The position numbers were made by a program, and so were the translations under genes. Below, one piece after another: positions 1 through 11,872 of a stretch of DNA of 64,000 nucleotides (positions are counted from its first letter, which is position 1; every line of letters starts with the position of its first letter). The notes below the pieces were generated by a model, which saw only the letters and a list, made by a program, of their open reading frames with translations, did not search any database and was not told where the DNA came from. Source of the stretch: Eudromia elegans (taxonomy: Eukaryota > Chordata > Aves > Tinamiformes > Tinamidae); contig PTEX01000297.1 in assembly GCA_003342815.1 (NCBI GenBank), forward strand, positions 1 through 64,000, given 5' to 3'.

Positions 1-3000
1 TTGCTGCATCCTCATATTGGTGTCTGTGCGCAATGGCCCTGAGGCGGGGGTAACCTCAGTGCAGTCCAGCAACCGAACGAGGCTTGCCGATGCAAGACGG
101 CAACATACATGCTGTTCGGTTATTGCAAGATCCCTATTCCCATCAGTAATGATATTAACTTCTCTAAAGTCCATCAGATTGGTACATTTCAGAACTGCCC
201 CACAAAGAAGGCTACTCCAACTACTGTATATATTCCTGTAGCTTATGAATCAATTTTATGATTTTAATTTTGAAACTGTTATTAAAGACACAGATTGCAT
301 TTAATAACAATTTTAGTATTGCCTGCTGCTCCAACCAGCAAGCAATAAAGCAAACTAAAATTAAAACAGGAATCTGCTGCTGGGAGGCAAGTGTATACAG
401 AAGGTGGCGGTTTGTTGTTTTAACCTCCATAAAGTATCGGCAGACGTAGTATTTCTGTCATTGTGGTGCTTATTCTCATGACTGCAAAAACAAGCAGCAT
501 GTCCTGGGAGTCATTTTTCCAATTAAAAACAAAACCTCCTTTCTCTGACTCTGTCCAGACTCTGTCCTTAGACTTATCACATAGACTGACAGCATAAATG
601 TTGCACATGCAGGTCCACGTATGTCCAAACTGGTTTTGCATGTGTTTTCGCTTTGTTTTTTTTCTGTTTTTCTCAGCTTTCAGCGGAGATGTGCAAGATT
701 TATTATAATGGGATTAATTTCTGGGCTGTTTGTGCTGTAGGCAGTGACTCTCTGATGTTCACAGAACTTCTGAATTACCACTTATGAACCAGACAAAATT
801 CAGGACTAAAAGATGGAGTGGAAAAGATTTTTCCAAGAATGTTGTATTGTTAAATTGTTTCACTACTCAAGCCTTGTGAAAGTACCAGGTAATTTTCCTG
901 GTGCATTAGAAGGAGCCCTAATGATAACGCTTATCTTTATGCAGTAAAATAGTCAATAAACCTCAAGGGGGTTGGCTGTGACTGAGATGAACATCTAACA
1001 GCACAGGTGCTTAACTGAAATTTATTGGAATAAGTGTATTTCTTGTATCAAAAAGGTGAGATGAAAGATTTTATGCAAACGGACTCGCCTAGGATTATTG
1101 TGCTGCTATCCACTTAAGAGTAACAACTGTGGGGTCCAGTTCCATTTGGTCTCACATTTGGTTTCACAGCTGTACAATGGTGATTTGAAGCTACCTCTGT
1201 TGCTCCTGATTAGATTGATGCATTTTAAAGCAGCCTCACAAGCGCTCTGGTTTCCATTTCAGCAAGTCAGTGGCAATTACGGGCAACCTTATGTGGTAAT
1301 CTTAGTCCATTATGCTACAATAATCTGCTGGGCCTAGGAGAGAGCTTTACCCAGTCATCTCTGTGCTTCTAATGATGACTCTTCATCATCCATTACAGGA
1401 CTATTCTAACTGACCGCTTCCCTGTCTTCAGTATGCTAAAGCACTAAATGCAATCAGTCTGTATGGCTATGCTATTAAATCAAACAGTGCCAGTTCCTGG
1501 ACACTGGAACTTGGCCATACAAACTGTAAAACTGTGATAACATTTTCTGATATGGGTTTGGATGAAGTCAGCTGAATAATCTGACAGTTTCCATGTTCAT
1601 ATCTTGTTTGGAGTCTGAAGGTGTGACTGTATGCATACAGGACATTTTGCATGTGCTGACTGCTGTACTGGATTATGATCCTGAGAAAATATAAATGATG
1701 TGAAATTAAATTATTCAGAAACAGAGTAATGTCCTATTAAAGCCTCATTTGTTTCATGATTTTGGGGTGTAGTGGGAAAGTTGATGAATGGTTACAGGGA
1801 AACACACAGTAAGTCTGTTTAAGTAAGTGCAGCACTAGGTAGGACCCAAAAGAAGAGTTAAAGAAATGTAGCAATTTGTTATTGTTGAAGAACTCTAACC
1901 ATACTGGTCTGTAGAAAACAATTTTGAGCACCTAGTGCACTGCACAAAAACTTATGCTTTGCTCTGCCTCGACAGCCTCATGTTTAACCATTCAGTGTTT
2001 TTCAGTGCTAGTCACAGTCTGAGGAAATTAGATTGAATGACTCATTATGATAGTACGGGTCTGGAGACTACTGCTCTTGGAGTAAGGCTGATGTCCACAA
2101 AATTTGTAGCAGCTCCAGAGATACTGTGAGCTTGGCTAGCCTCAGAAGTACTCACGATAAGAAGGAAACCTGTGCTATAAGTGATACAGATAAAATGCAA
2201 CCAGGGAAAATCTTTCAGTCAGAACTCAGAGGCAGGAGCAAAGAATGGCTGAAAAGTGCAGCAAAGGTTAACCAGAATCTCTTCTCTTCTCTCTATTCAT
2301 GACCCCAATCCCTTGCTTTATCTGAGAAGGATTTTCACAAACTGCTTCCAGGGTGAAGATTTCATAAACTCAGATTGCAACATTATTGAATGATTCATAG
2401 AAGAAAGAGATGCTCTTTTAGAGCACAGCGCCAATCTCCAGTGCCTCTGTACACGCATATATATTACTTTTAATTTCCTACTTTCTGTTTGCCTATAATA
2501 AAATTTCAATTAGAGTAAAGGAGAGAAAGCTTCTGTTTGCAAGCATACTCTTGTAATTAGTTACAATGGGAAGGAATGCAAGATAGTTTAATAGGGGTTT
2601 TAGCAAAATATTATTTCCTGACTCTTTGCATGAGAATGACATTGACCCTTTAAATAAATATGAATTATTATATGTGAATCATTTGTGTACAATTTTCTTT
2701 GTGAGTCAGGATTAAAATATGTAAATACTCTAGATGACACTCTTCAAGAGAATAACTTATATTTGCAGCAACCTCTTTTTTTTAACTTTGAAATTGAGAC
2801 ACCACAATATGGTACAATAATAGAAACTTGCAGTCCTGCAGTTGCCTAGAATAGAAAGACAGGAATGAAAGAAAAGTGGGACCTTTACTGCTGTGCTTTC
2901 CGAGAATGGGGCATTTTTTCTTCACATGGGAAAAGCCAGAATGACTCTTCACTGCATATTGCTTTGTTCAGGGGCCAGGATCTCTGTGCTTGTGCTATTT

Positions 3001-6000
3001 GCAGAGCAGAGGCAATTCCAAAAAATAGCAAATGGATCCAATACTGGAATCAGTGGGAGTTCTCTACTTTGACATCTGTGGGCACGGGATCAAATCCTAT
3101 TTTTAATGAGTGGCTGAGCCATTGCCAAGCCAATCTTAGAATCAGTAGGTTGTAACGTCTGTGTAAGGCTAGCTTTGGCGCCTTCTGGAAGAGATGCATA
3201 TCTCTGGGTCAGTGGGGCATATCTCCATGCACCAGATTCAGCAGTTGGTTGACTACTCTTGCTGGAAGAGCACTGAAATGCCCAGGAGAACAATACAGAG
3301 AAAAATTGGATTTCAAGTTTTGATGTTTTCCAGTCACATTTTTCAGAATAGCTGGCAAGGCCCCTACCAAAAATGCTTGATAAAACTAAAGAAACCTAGT
3401 GTAGAAGAAAGATTGTAATAGGCAAATACAACCTACTGCATCTCAACATCCCCAAACTAGATTGTTCAGCAAAGATAAGCTACTATCAAGGATAACATCT
3501 ACATAGGGAGAAGTTCTCATTTAAGCTAATTACACAGTCACGATTCCTCAGTCATCATAACTCATTCTCTGCCTGCATGCCCAACTTCCCTTCCAAAGGA
3601 AATTAGAGTGCAGGAAGGAGATGAGAAAACAGGTCTCTTCCTGACACTACTGCCAAACAACTTCCAGACCCAAGAAATGTTTCCAGCTCCAACAGTGTAA
3701 ATATGACAGAGATATTACTCTTAAGTGGTTGTGGGAAGTCAGTAAGGAAATACCCTCCCCATCTCTTATCCGCTTTCTGAGGTGGGTATGGCACTGCGTG
3801 TCACTCCACCAACAAGCAGTTCAGTACACCCTGTAAACAGAATTGTCCTCTCCAGTCAGCAAACTGGAACGACAGCTTGTCTGTACATGGGCTCCTTTGA
3901 ATTATATACAAGCCCCACCACTGCACAGCAAAGAAAGAGGGATGCAAATAGCTCACATATTCATTCCTAATGTAACTCTGATCCCATTTAATATTTAACT
4001 CGAAAGGAGTATCCCAATCATTGCAATAGGGTGCCACCTTCAGCCACTAAAATCCAGCTTCTCTGGAGCATAGGGCATATGCTCTGTGCTTTTAAAAAAA
4101 CTGAAATGCCTTGGGATAAAATACTCAAGATGGAAAAGAATACTTCATATAAAAAGTTCCTTCATTGGAGAAAGTTTTCTTTTCCCCAAAAGGAAGAAGT
4201 AATCTTCTGTTTTGGCACTCATTCCAGCTTTTGTGTTTATTGAATACATTTATTCCCAAGATCTTCTTACATTAAATGTGACTAAGAACCTTAGACTAAG
4301 AATGTTCATTGCTATTGCAAAGAAGACAAGGCTGTATCCACCTCTGTGCAAAGACTGTGGAAATGCAAAACAGTACGCTATGCAATTAGCCCTTGAAAAC
4401 CAAGCAGTTTTCTTCTAATCAGGGCACTGGATTTCCGATAATGCTGAGAAGTCTGGTCAAGTCCTGATATTTGAAGGGAAGACACAAGGAATTTTGTTCA
4501 TACGCTAACAAAGCCCAATAGAGTTGCTATCTGTCCACAAACCCACGATATATCCTTTTGCAGAACAACGACGAGGCTGCTGTTTGGTCCAAGAACCCAA
4601 GACTCACTTTGCATAAAGGAAATTTGAGGAGATGACTTCTAGGAAACAATAAGAGTTAGAAAAAAAGCACATTGACTATCATTTAGGGAAAAAAAAAAAA
4701 TAAAAGTGACATTAAGTGAGATGAAGTCCTTGAGATATATTTTTCACATAATCCTTCTTTCTGAGCATTCCCCATTGTCTTCACATCTTCAGGTTGTAAG
4801 AGGAACTACAGCCCAGGGCTGCAGAAGAGGACAACCAGTGGAGATGCTAAGGCCATGGAAGAGTTGATTATTCAGTACCCTTTGAATTGGTGTAGACCAT
4901 ATAGTTTGAAGAACTGCAGGGAGGGCTGAACAATCTCTCCTTTCAGTGCTACCATGCTAAAACATTTTCAGAAGCATGAGAACTAACATAAAACCCTGTC
5001 CTTGTTATACAGGGTATGCTTAGGCGACTTCACGCTGATGTCTAGGGTGTCCGTGCACTTGTACTGACACCTGGTGGCAAAAAATGGATAGGAAGCAGTT
5101 GAATAAAGATGGCTGGCAATTTATTTTCTCTGGGTTTGTAAAAATAACCAGCTTCCAGGTTAAGTTGCATGTCCACTCTGAAAATAACATGGATCAAACA
5201 TGTTCTGACATCTACTGTTTCTGAAGCTTGCATTGCCTTTCTCTAAAAGCCACTTTGCAAGCCAGCCACACATTTTTGGAGCAGAGCCCTAAATGGTAGT
5301 TATGTTTCTCGTTTTTCATGTTATTGAATTACAAATGTTCCAGTCTGGGTTGCAGCTCTCACTGTACTTTGCAAAGACCTGACCATGGTGCAATGAATTT
5401 GAACTGTATTGAGCAACAGAATGGGAATTCCCTCAGCCCCACATTTTCCTGCTCTTGGCATGCTTAGTAGTTCTCACAATGCCATCATTGTACAGCAACT
5501 TTGCTGGAATAATTGCATGATTTTCCAGGGGTTGTGTCCCAATTTCTGATTGCATATATGTTATCACCTCTATTTTTTTTCCCCCCACATGTGCCTTCAA
5601 ATTAAATTTAAAACTAAGTCGAGATTCTGAGGTTGATGGTTTTATTCTTATGGGATGAGGAGCACCATAGCATCTGGAATGATTTGAAGGATAGAATGCT
5701 TAATTTATTCATGAACATTGGAACTGAGTGGGGGGAGAAATAAAGAAAAAGAAATAAACTTTTCATGTGTAAAGAAATAAACACTGACCTAAGGCTGCTA
5801 CCTGTGAAATACCATAGCAAGGTCCATATTTTAAGCAAAACTATCTTCCTTCCAAATGTGGAAGATTTGTCTCATTCTCTGACTTCTACTGTCATTATTG
5901 AAGTCTCTGGCTCCTGGTGACTGACTGATGTCAGCAGTGGCTATTTAATGCACTGTTTGTTATGTTCGTCTAAAGTAGTGATATCTGTCTCTTTCTGTTG

Positions 6001-7440
6001 GAAATAAAATCAAACAATTAATAAAAACTTCCTCATCTATGTTGCAAGTGAAGACCAGCAGTGAATTTGACCCACTCTTGAACAACTCCTGAGCTGAGAT
6101 AGATATATTGTACAGAGGGAGAACGTAATATTTTCTGGACATAGTTTATGAAATGCTTGTTTACTTGGAGACTGAACCATGTAAGGTGTCTCTATGCTAC
6201 TATTAAACATATAAATAATGTTAAATAAACTATGTTTTGTCCCAGGCAACAGCAAAGCCCATGTGGAAGCCATTTTCTGCAATATGGATCATCCAAGTCT
6301 ATAAAGAATTGGTGCCAGTGCTAATTTTCTAATGAATAGGAACTGTAATTGATTAAAGCTACTATATCAATACCCTTCTGGAAGAAATCTATTCACATAA
6401 AGCACTAAAAGGGGGACAAAAAAAGAAAAAGAAAACCACCTCAGTGTAAAACTTGATGAAAAGAAACACAATTCCACCAATCCTAAAAAATAATAAATGA
6501 TCAAACGAAGAAAGTAGTCTCAAACTACCCTTTGAACAAGGAAGCACAAGGCAGATTATATTTCCCAATTGAAATGCTTATCACAAAAGCTCAGTGCAAC
6601 TATCTTTTTGTTTACTCTGTGCTTCCTCAGGGAAAATGAAGGAGGATAAACAATGATATGACCCAAATGACAAGGTCCTCAATAGCATAAGTTCAGCTAA
6701 CAGATTTACCTTGTTTTGCTCCTCTTTCTCCAACCCATTTTTGGGCTGCAGGAAGAAAAACATCAAGAAATGAAATCATTTGTACCTTAGGATGAAATGA
6801 CGTTAAGCACAATAAGTTGTTTCAAGCAATTTTGCTTTCGAAGCTAACTAATTGTTAACCAACACAGAGTAGGACAAGGCTGCAGTTGCAAAAACACCCA
6901 AAGACAAAATTTGTTCAGGTTTGGAGTTGTATGCACAAGTAGATAAATATAATTTCTGCTACAAAAACAGTGCAATTGGAAGGTCTAAACTTCACATATT
7001 GCAGGCTTTGGTCATACACATGGACCTCAGCTGCAGCCCAGTTGATAGTCTTCATTAGTAACAATTTTAGCTATTCATAGTACTATAGAGCTAGCAATCT
7101 GAGTCACTGCTCCATCTGTACCATCCCCGTGGAAATGTCAGCAGCAGATGCTTATAGTTTAACAGGATTCAAGTTAAAGGAGCCAGATATTCATCAGGGA
7201 TTTAAACTAGGTCCTACTCTCTGTGGAATACCGGTTGGACTACCTAACAATAGTTTTGCTTATTTCACCCATGAGAAACACGTTGTCCCTACCAATTCCA
7301 GCAGGATAAAAGCTTCACCCTTAGAAACTCATGGTGGTCTGCACCCTTCAGTCACTGTAGAGCAAGCACAACTAGCAGGAGTGATGTAAACTCTTTTTAG
7401 CACTTGGAAAGAGGCTCACAGAAAACAGAGGGTTTGTGGT
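1..7440. other. AT-rich intergenic DNA, no gene recognised
   Basis: Unique-looking AT-rich sequence with frequent stops in all frames. The longest open stretches (about 60-96 codons, for example at 2865-3155) overlap frames on the opposite strand and contain no domain or motif I recognise. I see no CR1 tail, LTR, tRNA-like cloverleaf or long tandem repeat. Local exceptions are a CpG-containing hairpin at 71-121 and short A/T runs such as 4688-4700. I infer intergenic or intronic DNA; the sequence cannot distinguish these. Confidence 0.7.
71..121. other. Imperfect inverted repeat (hairpin) in a CpG-rich patch
   Basis: The outer arms AACCGAAC (71-78) and GTTCGGTT (114-121) are perfectly complementary. 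Inner arms TTGCCG (84-89) and CGGCAA (98-103) are also complementary, giving a two-step hairpin of 51 nt. The surrounding positions 25-125 carry several CpG dinucleotides, unusual in this AT-rich window. There is no tRNA anticodon-arm architecture. It may be a fragment of an old repeat, a structured RNA or chance. Confidence 0.4.
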
Positions 7441-7441
7441 G

Positions 7442-7453
7442 TTTTTTTTTTTT

Positions 7454-7508
<55 letters not shown>
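7442..7508. repeat. Long poly(T) mononucleotide tract, (T)12-G-(T)54
   Basis: Twelve T, one G at 7454, then 54 consecutive T (7455-7508). On the minus strand this is a long A run, but the sequence preceding it in that orientation has no AATAAA-type signal and no gene-like sequence that would mark a processed pseudogene. Immediately to the right is the 12-bp perfect palindrome GATGAATTCATC (7512-7523). Read length through such a homopolymer is unreliable, so the exact count may be wrong. Confidence 0.9.
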
Positions 7509-7509
<1 letters not shown>

Positions 7510-10500
7510 TAGATGAATTCATCACAGAACAGTGTTTTTGCCCTGTGAGAAAACCCCTGGTAGGACATGGAGTTTGGAAACTGATATAATTGTCACTGTG
7601 GAGTTCATCAGAGTTTGTTGAAGACCAGAAGTCCCATAAAACAACCATTCTGAGCTTGTTCTAAGAATATTGGGATTCAGGTAAGGTTTGCCTGTTGTTA
7701 AAAGAGTAAAGGACATTATTTGATTTTGCTTTTATAGGCTTGAGTCAATAAGCCATAACTAATCATAAATCTAAATCTAAACTAGCCATTGATTTGACCT
7801 GAAATCACTGAATATCTTAATTTAAATCATAACTGTCAAGACAGTGATATTCATTCAAACAAGAAGAGGAAGCAAAAAATCCTACTTTGGTAGCCGTGCC
7901 ATACACAACGGCTTAACAGCACTCTTTTCCGCTCACTCAGTAAATACAAAACTAGTCTAGCCTTGTATTCCAAGTTTGTTTTAAAACTATTTTGTTCAGA
8001 GATGTGCACATGAAGAGGATCACTTCTGAGGAAATGTTCAAGGCCTTTCACACAGGCACCAGGAAAAAAAAAAAAAAAAAAGACATTTTTGTAGATTTTT
8101 ACTTCTGGCCACATTCTGAAGGTATAGTACCCATCTGTCACATCCAAGTCTAAAGGCAAAGTTACACCCTGCAGTTAAGTCATTTTAATTGGTTTCCCCA
8201 TTGCTGACAGCAAGAGTTGGATCACTGGGTTCTTTCACTTCACACAGCCTGAAGAGATGGAAATTTCTTTCAAGTCTAGAAGTTTCTTGTAGACTATGTC
8301 TAAAAGCCACACAGATATTAGAGATGTGTTATTATATTTCTTAATGAAAGAGGCAGATGCCTACGAGGGATATTCCTTATGTTAACTTAACTCCATATGT
8401 GTTAGTGCAAGACTGGAAGTCAAGCACTATATAAACCTGAAGAAGTTGTTTATAATCTCTATGTTATTTTCCCATCTGGAAAATTCTCCTCCTAGTTGAA
8501 AAAATATTTATTTCAAAATAGATCTAGAAAGCATTTTAAATTCCTTTAAATTTAATGAATACTCTTTCACCTTTACAGTACCCAAAGGCTCTGCACCTTC
8601 TTTTAGGTATTAAACTTGGCATCTATTAAAGCTATAGTGCTGCAAAATTACACAAAAGATCCTTTTAAGAAAGCAAATTTTCAGAAGTGGTATTAATAAA
8701 ATACTTGTAGAATTTTTTTTTCCAGCTATACATGAGTTGTATCTCAGAGTGAGAAGATGTACTTTCACAGATATTGCCTTGGTATGACTCTATGTTTTTA
8801 TCTACCTACATTTCTTCAAGCTGGACCTCTCCAGAAGGAGCACACATGTCACGTTATTTATATTATGATGAATGTTACAGGGGTCTTTTCTATCCTAAAT
8901 TGTAGTACATGATTCCCCCTACTAACCGAAATTGCTCATGCACATCCAGGAGAACACATGCTTGTAATGATAATATGATTTTTCATTTTATTCCCGAAGA
9001 ATCCTTTAAGTTTTAAACACTCCCAATATTATTTAGTTAATAATTGTTATTGATAGACCAGGCAGGAGAGGCAGGAAAGATTTAATTACTACTAATAGAA
9101 TTTGACAAGGATATCAGAGCTAATAGATTCACTCTTATGAAATGCTCTATTTCTAGGAAATATATGTAAACTTATTCCCAGTTATAATCACTGTCTCTTG
9201 CTTCTATTTCAGGAGAAATATCCTATCCTGGAAAAGGCTGGGTATTTTGAAATATAGTTTCTAAGTGCAAGTTTGCCAAGCAAGGATCCCATGGGGCAGT
9301 CATTGGGAAATGCTATAAAAAGTGAGTGCTGATATTCCACACTTTTCAGAGTTTCTTTCTCTAGATGAAGGGAATCGTTTACTCCCACTTGGGATTCTCA
9401 TGTCAAGCCCCAAAGGATGGTTTGAGAGGCACTAGGAAAATGCCTGGGAAGTAGTAAAGTATGAATATATAAAGTATTCTTTGGGTAGAATAAAGACTCA
9501 CTGGGAGAGCAACTTTGAGCCAAATGTTTAGCTATTTGGGGTAGAGAGAGACCTGCCTTTCACTCTGTATGTCAAAAATAGCTAACTCTCATTTAATAAA
9601 ACAATTAATACTCTGAGTTGGGATGAGAATCTAGGTTTCCCTAGATTCCAAGGTTTCCCTTCCTTCCAAGAGAGGAAGCAAGAAAATCACACCTGTGCAC
9701 ATATACTTTCTCATGAGTGAATTTTTAATTCTTTCATGCAAATGGAGAAGTTTCAGGAGGAGTAATGGATAGTATCTCTTCCCAAGACTTCCATGTGGCT
9801 CGTTGAGCAGGATGCTCCATTTCAAGGCAAGAAATTATGTCTCCAAGTCCACAGGAGCCCAAAGCCTACAAGTCCGCTCGTTAGCATAAGTACTGTTAAC
9901 ATGAGGCAATGGTGCAAGTATAGAGAATTTATCTGAGTAATCTTTTACATGCTTGATATGTTCAGCATGCTCTGAGCATTCACACCAGGTCATATTCCCT
10001 CAGCTGAACCACAAGGATATTCTGATCCTAATGAGACTGTGGCATAAGATGCCTGGTGACACAAAGCGTAACATAGGAAATGGAAGGGTCTTGTGAGCTT
10101 TTACACAGGTCAGGAGCTAAGGGGCAATTCACCTGCTATTTTGAGGAGGGCTGCTTTCAGAAGGATACTTTTGATATGAAAGCTAGATGAGACTCACTCA
10201 TGAAAAACATTTTGTGTATCCACCCATAGCTACTCAGCACTGGATTTTCACCTCAAAGAGGGAAGAGAGACAGAGGCCATGGAGGTGAAGATAAGTAAAT
10301 ACTTATCTGATTTATCTGATCTTATGGGGAAAAGTCTGTGCTCGATCCAGTCTTACAGAGGTTCAGGCAGTGGATATTCTTAAAGCCAGTGCAAATACCT
10401 GTATTGCCTTGAACATGTTCTAAAGATTTCACCTCCAAAGCTGAAGACCAGTAAGCTGTTAAGTCAAAGTTAATTCAAACAATTGGAGCCATGACTGTTT

Positions 10501-11090
10501 GTTGAAACAGCTCTGGAGCATTTGGAGCAGGACCATGGATGTTCCCAGAGCTTTGCAACATCATTGTGCCATACACTACTCGTAACAGCCATGTCACATG
10601 AGCTTAATCTCATCTCAGAAAAGATCGGAAGGAACCGTGTTTCTACATGTGCTAAATTATAGAAATGTCACTTTTCCCATTGTAGCCTTATGTTTAATTA
10701 TGCATTGAAATAAAATAAAATAAGAAAGAAGAACAAGCTAGAAGAAAAGCACCAGTTGTTTTAGATTTTAATACTTTTTGTTTACAATAGTGGATGGCTT
10801 TTCAAATGCCATTTATAATATCATTGGCTATTTACAGTGCTTTCTGAGTGAATTAAAATTTTGTTTTAATTGTAGTTGCTTTGCAAATTGACAGTAGTAG
10901 CTGACATTTGCAAATTGATGGCTATTTATATGGTGACTTACTTATAAAATAGCTCTGCGGTTTATGTGACATTTTGCTATTGCCTTGATTGTTTAAGAGG
11001 CCTTTTGCTGCTGAAAGCTTGTCAGATTTTTCCCAAATACACCAGTCAGTTTAATAAAAGATCACAGGCCTTGAGTTTTTTTTTTTTTTC
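7510..11090. other. AT-rich intergenic DNA with a candidate regulatory block at its right end
   Basis: No recognisable gene or dispersed repeat. It contains an A run at about 8064-8082. Near the right end, 10,780-11,050 has a different texture, with repeated TTTGCAAATTGA and GGCTATTTA motifs, annotated separately. Short open frames such as 7851-8159 on the minus strand run through the A/T homopolymer and are not credible. Confidence 0.65.
10780..11055. promoter_or_regulatory. Candidate conserved non-coding / enhancer-like block
   Basis: Seen directly: TTTGCAAATTGA occurs twice, at 10,880-10,891 and 10,907-10,918, 27 bp apart. GGCTATTTA occurs at about 10,826 and 10,920; the second reads GCTATTTATA, which matches the known MEF2 core. 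TTTGCAAAT is related to the POU octamer ATTTGCAT. Clustered, spaced transcription-factor-like motifs without coding capacity suggest an enhancer, but this is inference from motifs alone and such AT-rich motifs occur by chance. Confidence 0.25.
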
Positions 11091-11111
11091 TTTTCTCATA
11101 CTTCTTTTCTT

Positions 11112-11872
11112 TTAGAATAGTTGAAATTGGAAGGCATCTCCAGAGAGAGTGTAGTTCTAGTCCAACCCCACTACTCTAAACCCATTGGATGATGGGAAAG
11201 CCATGAATGTTTTCTGTCTTGACTTCAGCAAACATTTTGACACATAGCAAGTCTCCCATAACACCCTCATAGGAAAACTCCAGAAGTGTGGATTGGATGT
11301 GTGGACAGAAGGTGGATTGAGAACTGGCTGGATGACAGAGCTCAGAGGGTGGTGATAAATGGGGTGGAGTTTAGTTGAAAGCTTGTGGCCAGTGATGTCC
11401 CTCAGGGGTCTGTGCTGGGCCTGGTACTGTGCAACTTGTTTATCAATGATAATAGCACAGAGTGCACCCTGAGCAAGTTTGCAGCCTGTTCCAGGACTCT
11501 GTCACCCTCACAGGAAAGAAGTTCTTCCTCACATGGAGATGGAACTGCCTGGGTTTCAACTTGTGCCCGTTACCCCTTGTCCTGTCACTGGCCACCACTG
11601 AGAAGAATTTGGCCCCCTCCTCCCTACATTCACCTCTCTGGTATTTTTACCTTGGTATATTGATTAGAGGGACAAGGAGTACTGTGATGGTGTCAGAGCC
11701 TTGGAACAGGCTGCCCAGAGACTTTGCGGAATCTCATTCTCTGCAGATCTTCAGAACCCACCTGGATGCCACCCTCTGCCCTGTGCTCTAGGGGTCCCTG
11801 CTTGAGCAGGGGGGTTGGACTAGATGATCTCCAGAGGTCCCTTCCAACCTCAACCATTCTGTGAATCTGTGA
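11112..11872. mobile_element. Rearranged mosaic of CR1 LINE fragments in alternating orientation
   Basis: Four CR1 segments abut. 11,112-11,172 is the minus-strand copy of the CR1 3' end (ends near 'ctagtccaacccc'). About 11,185-11,486 is plus-strand reverse transcriptase sequence (relics of 'cttgacttcagcaa', 'ggattgagaactggctgga' and 'ccctcaggggtctgtgctgg'). 11,487-11,667 is again minus strand ('ctctgtcaccctcac', 'aagaagttcttcctcac'). About 11,668-11,872 is the plus-strand 3' end, finishing in 'cattctgtgaatctgtga'. Orientation was judged by comparison with the simpler copies at 48,660, 33,000 and 63,500 in this same window. The +/- pieces interleave, so simple nesting does not account for them. 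Confidence 0.85.
11185..11486 (+). pseudogene. CR1 reverse transcriptase relic (motif A to just before the FADD box)
   Basis: A decayed piece of CR1 ORF2 corresponding to 63,010-63,310 of the longer copy. It covers the palm region from the 'DFSKAFD' area, through 'RWIENWL'-like and 'DVPQGSVLG'-like coding sequence, to the 'SKFA' sequence upstream of the catalytic Asp-Asp. Stops and frame changes break it: TAG follows the motif A equivalent near 11,246, and the frame is lost before 11,385. It ends abruptly at 'aagtttgcag', where minus-strand CR1 begins. No function is expected. Confidence 0.8.

Noticed and set aside
7851..8159. 102-codon minus-strand frame with a poly-Phe stretch
   Set aside because: The frame is open only because it crosses an A/T homopolymer; no motif.
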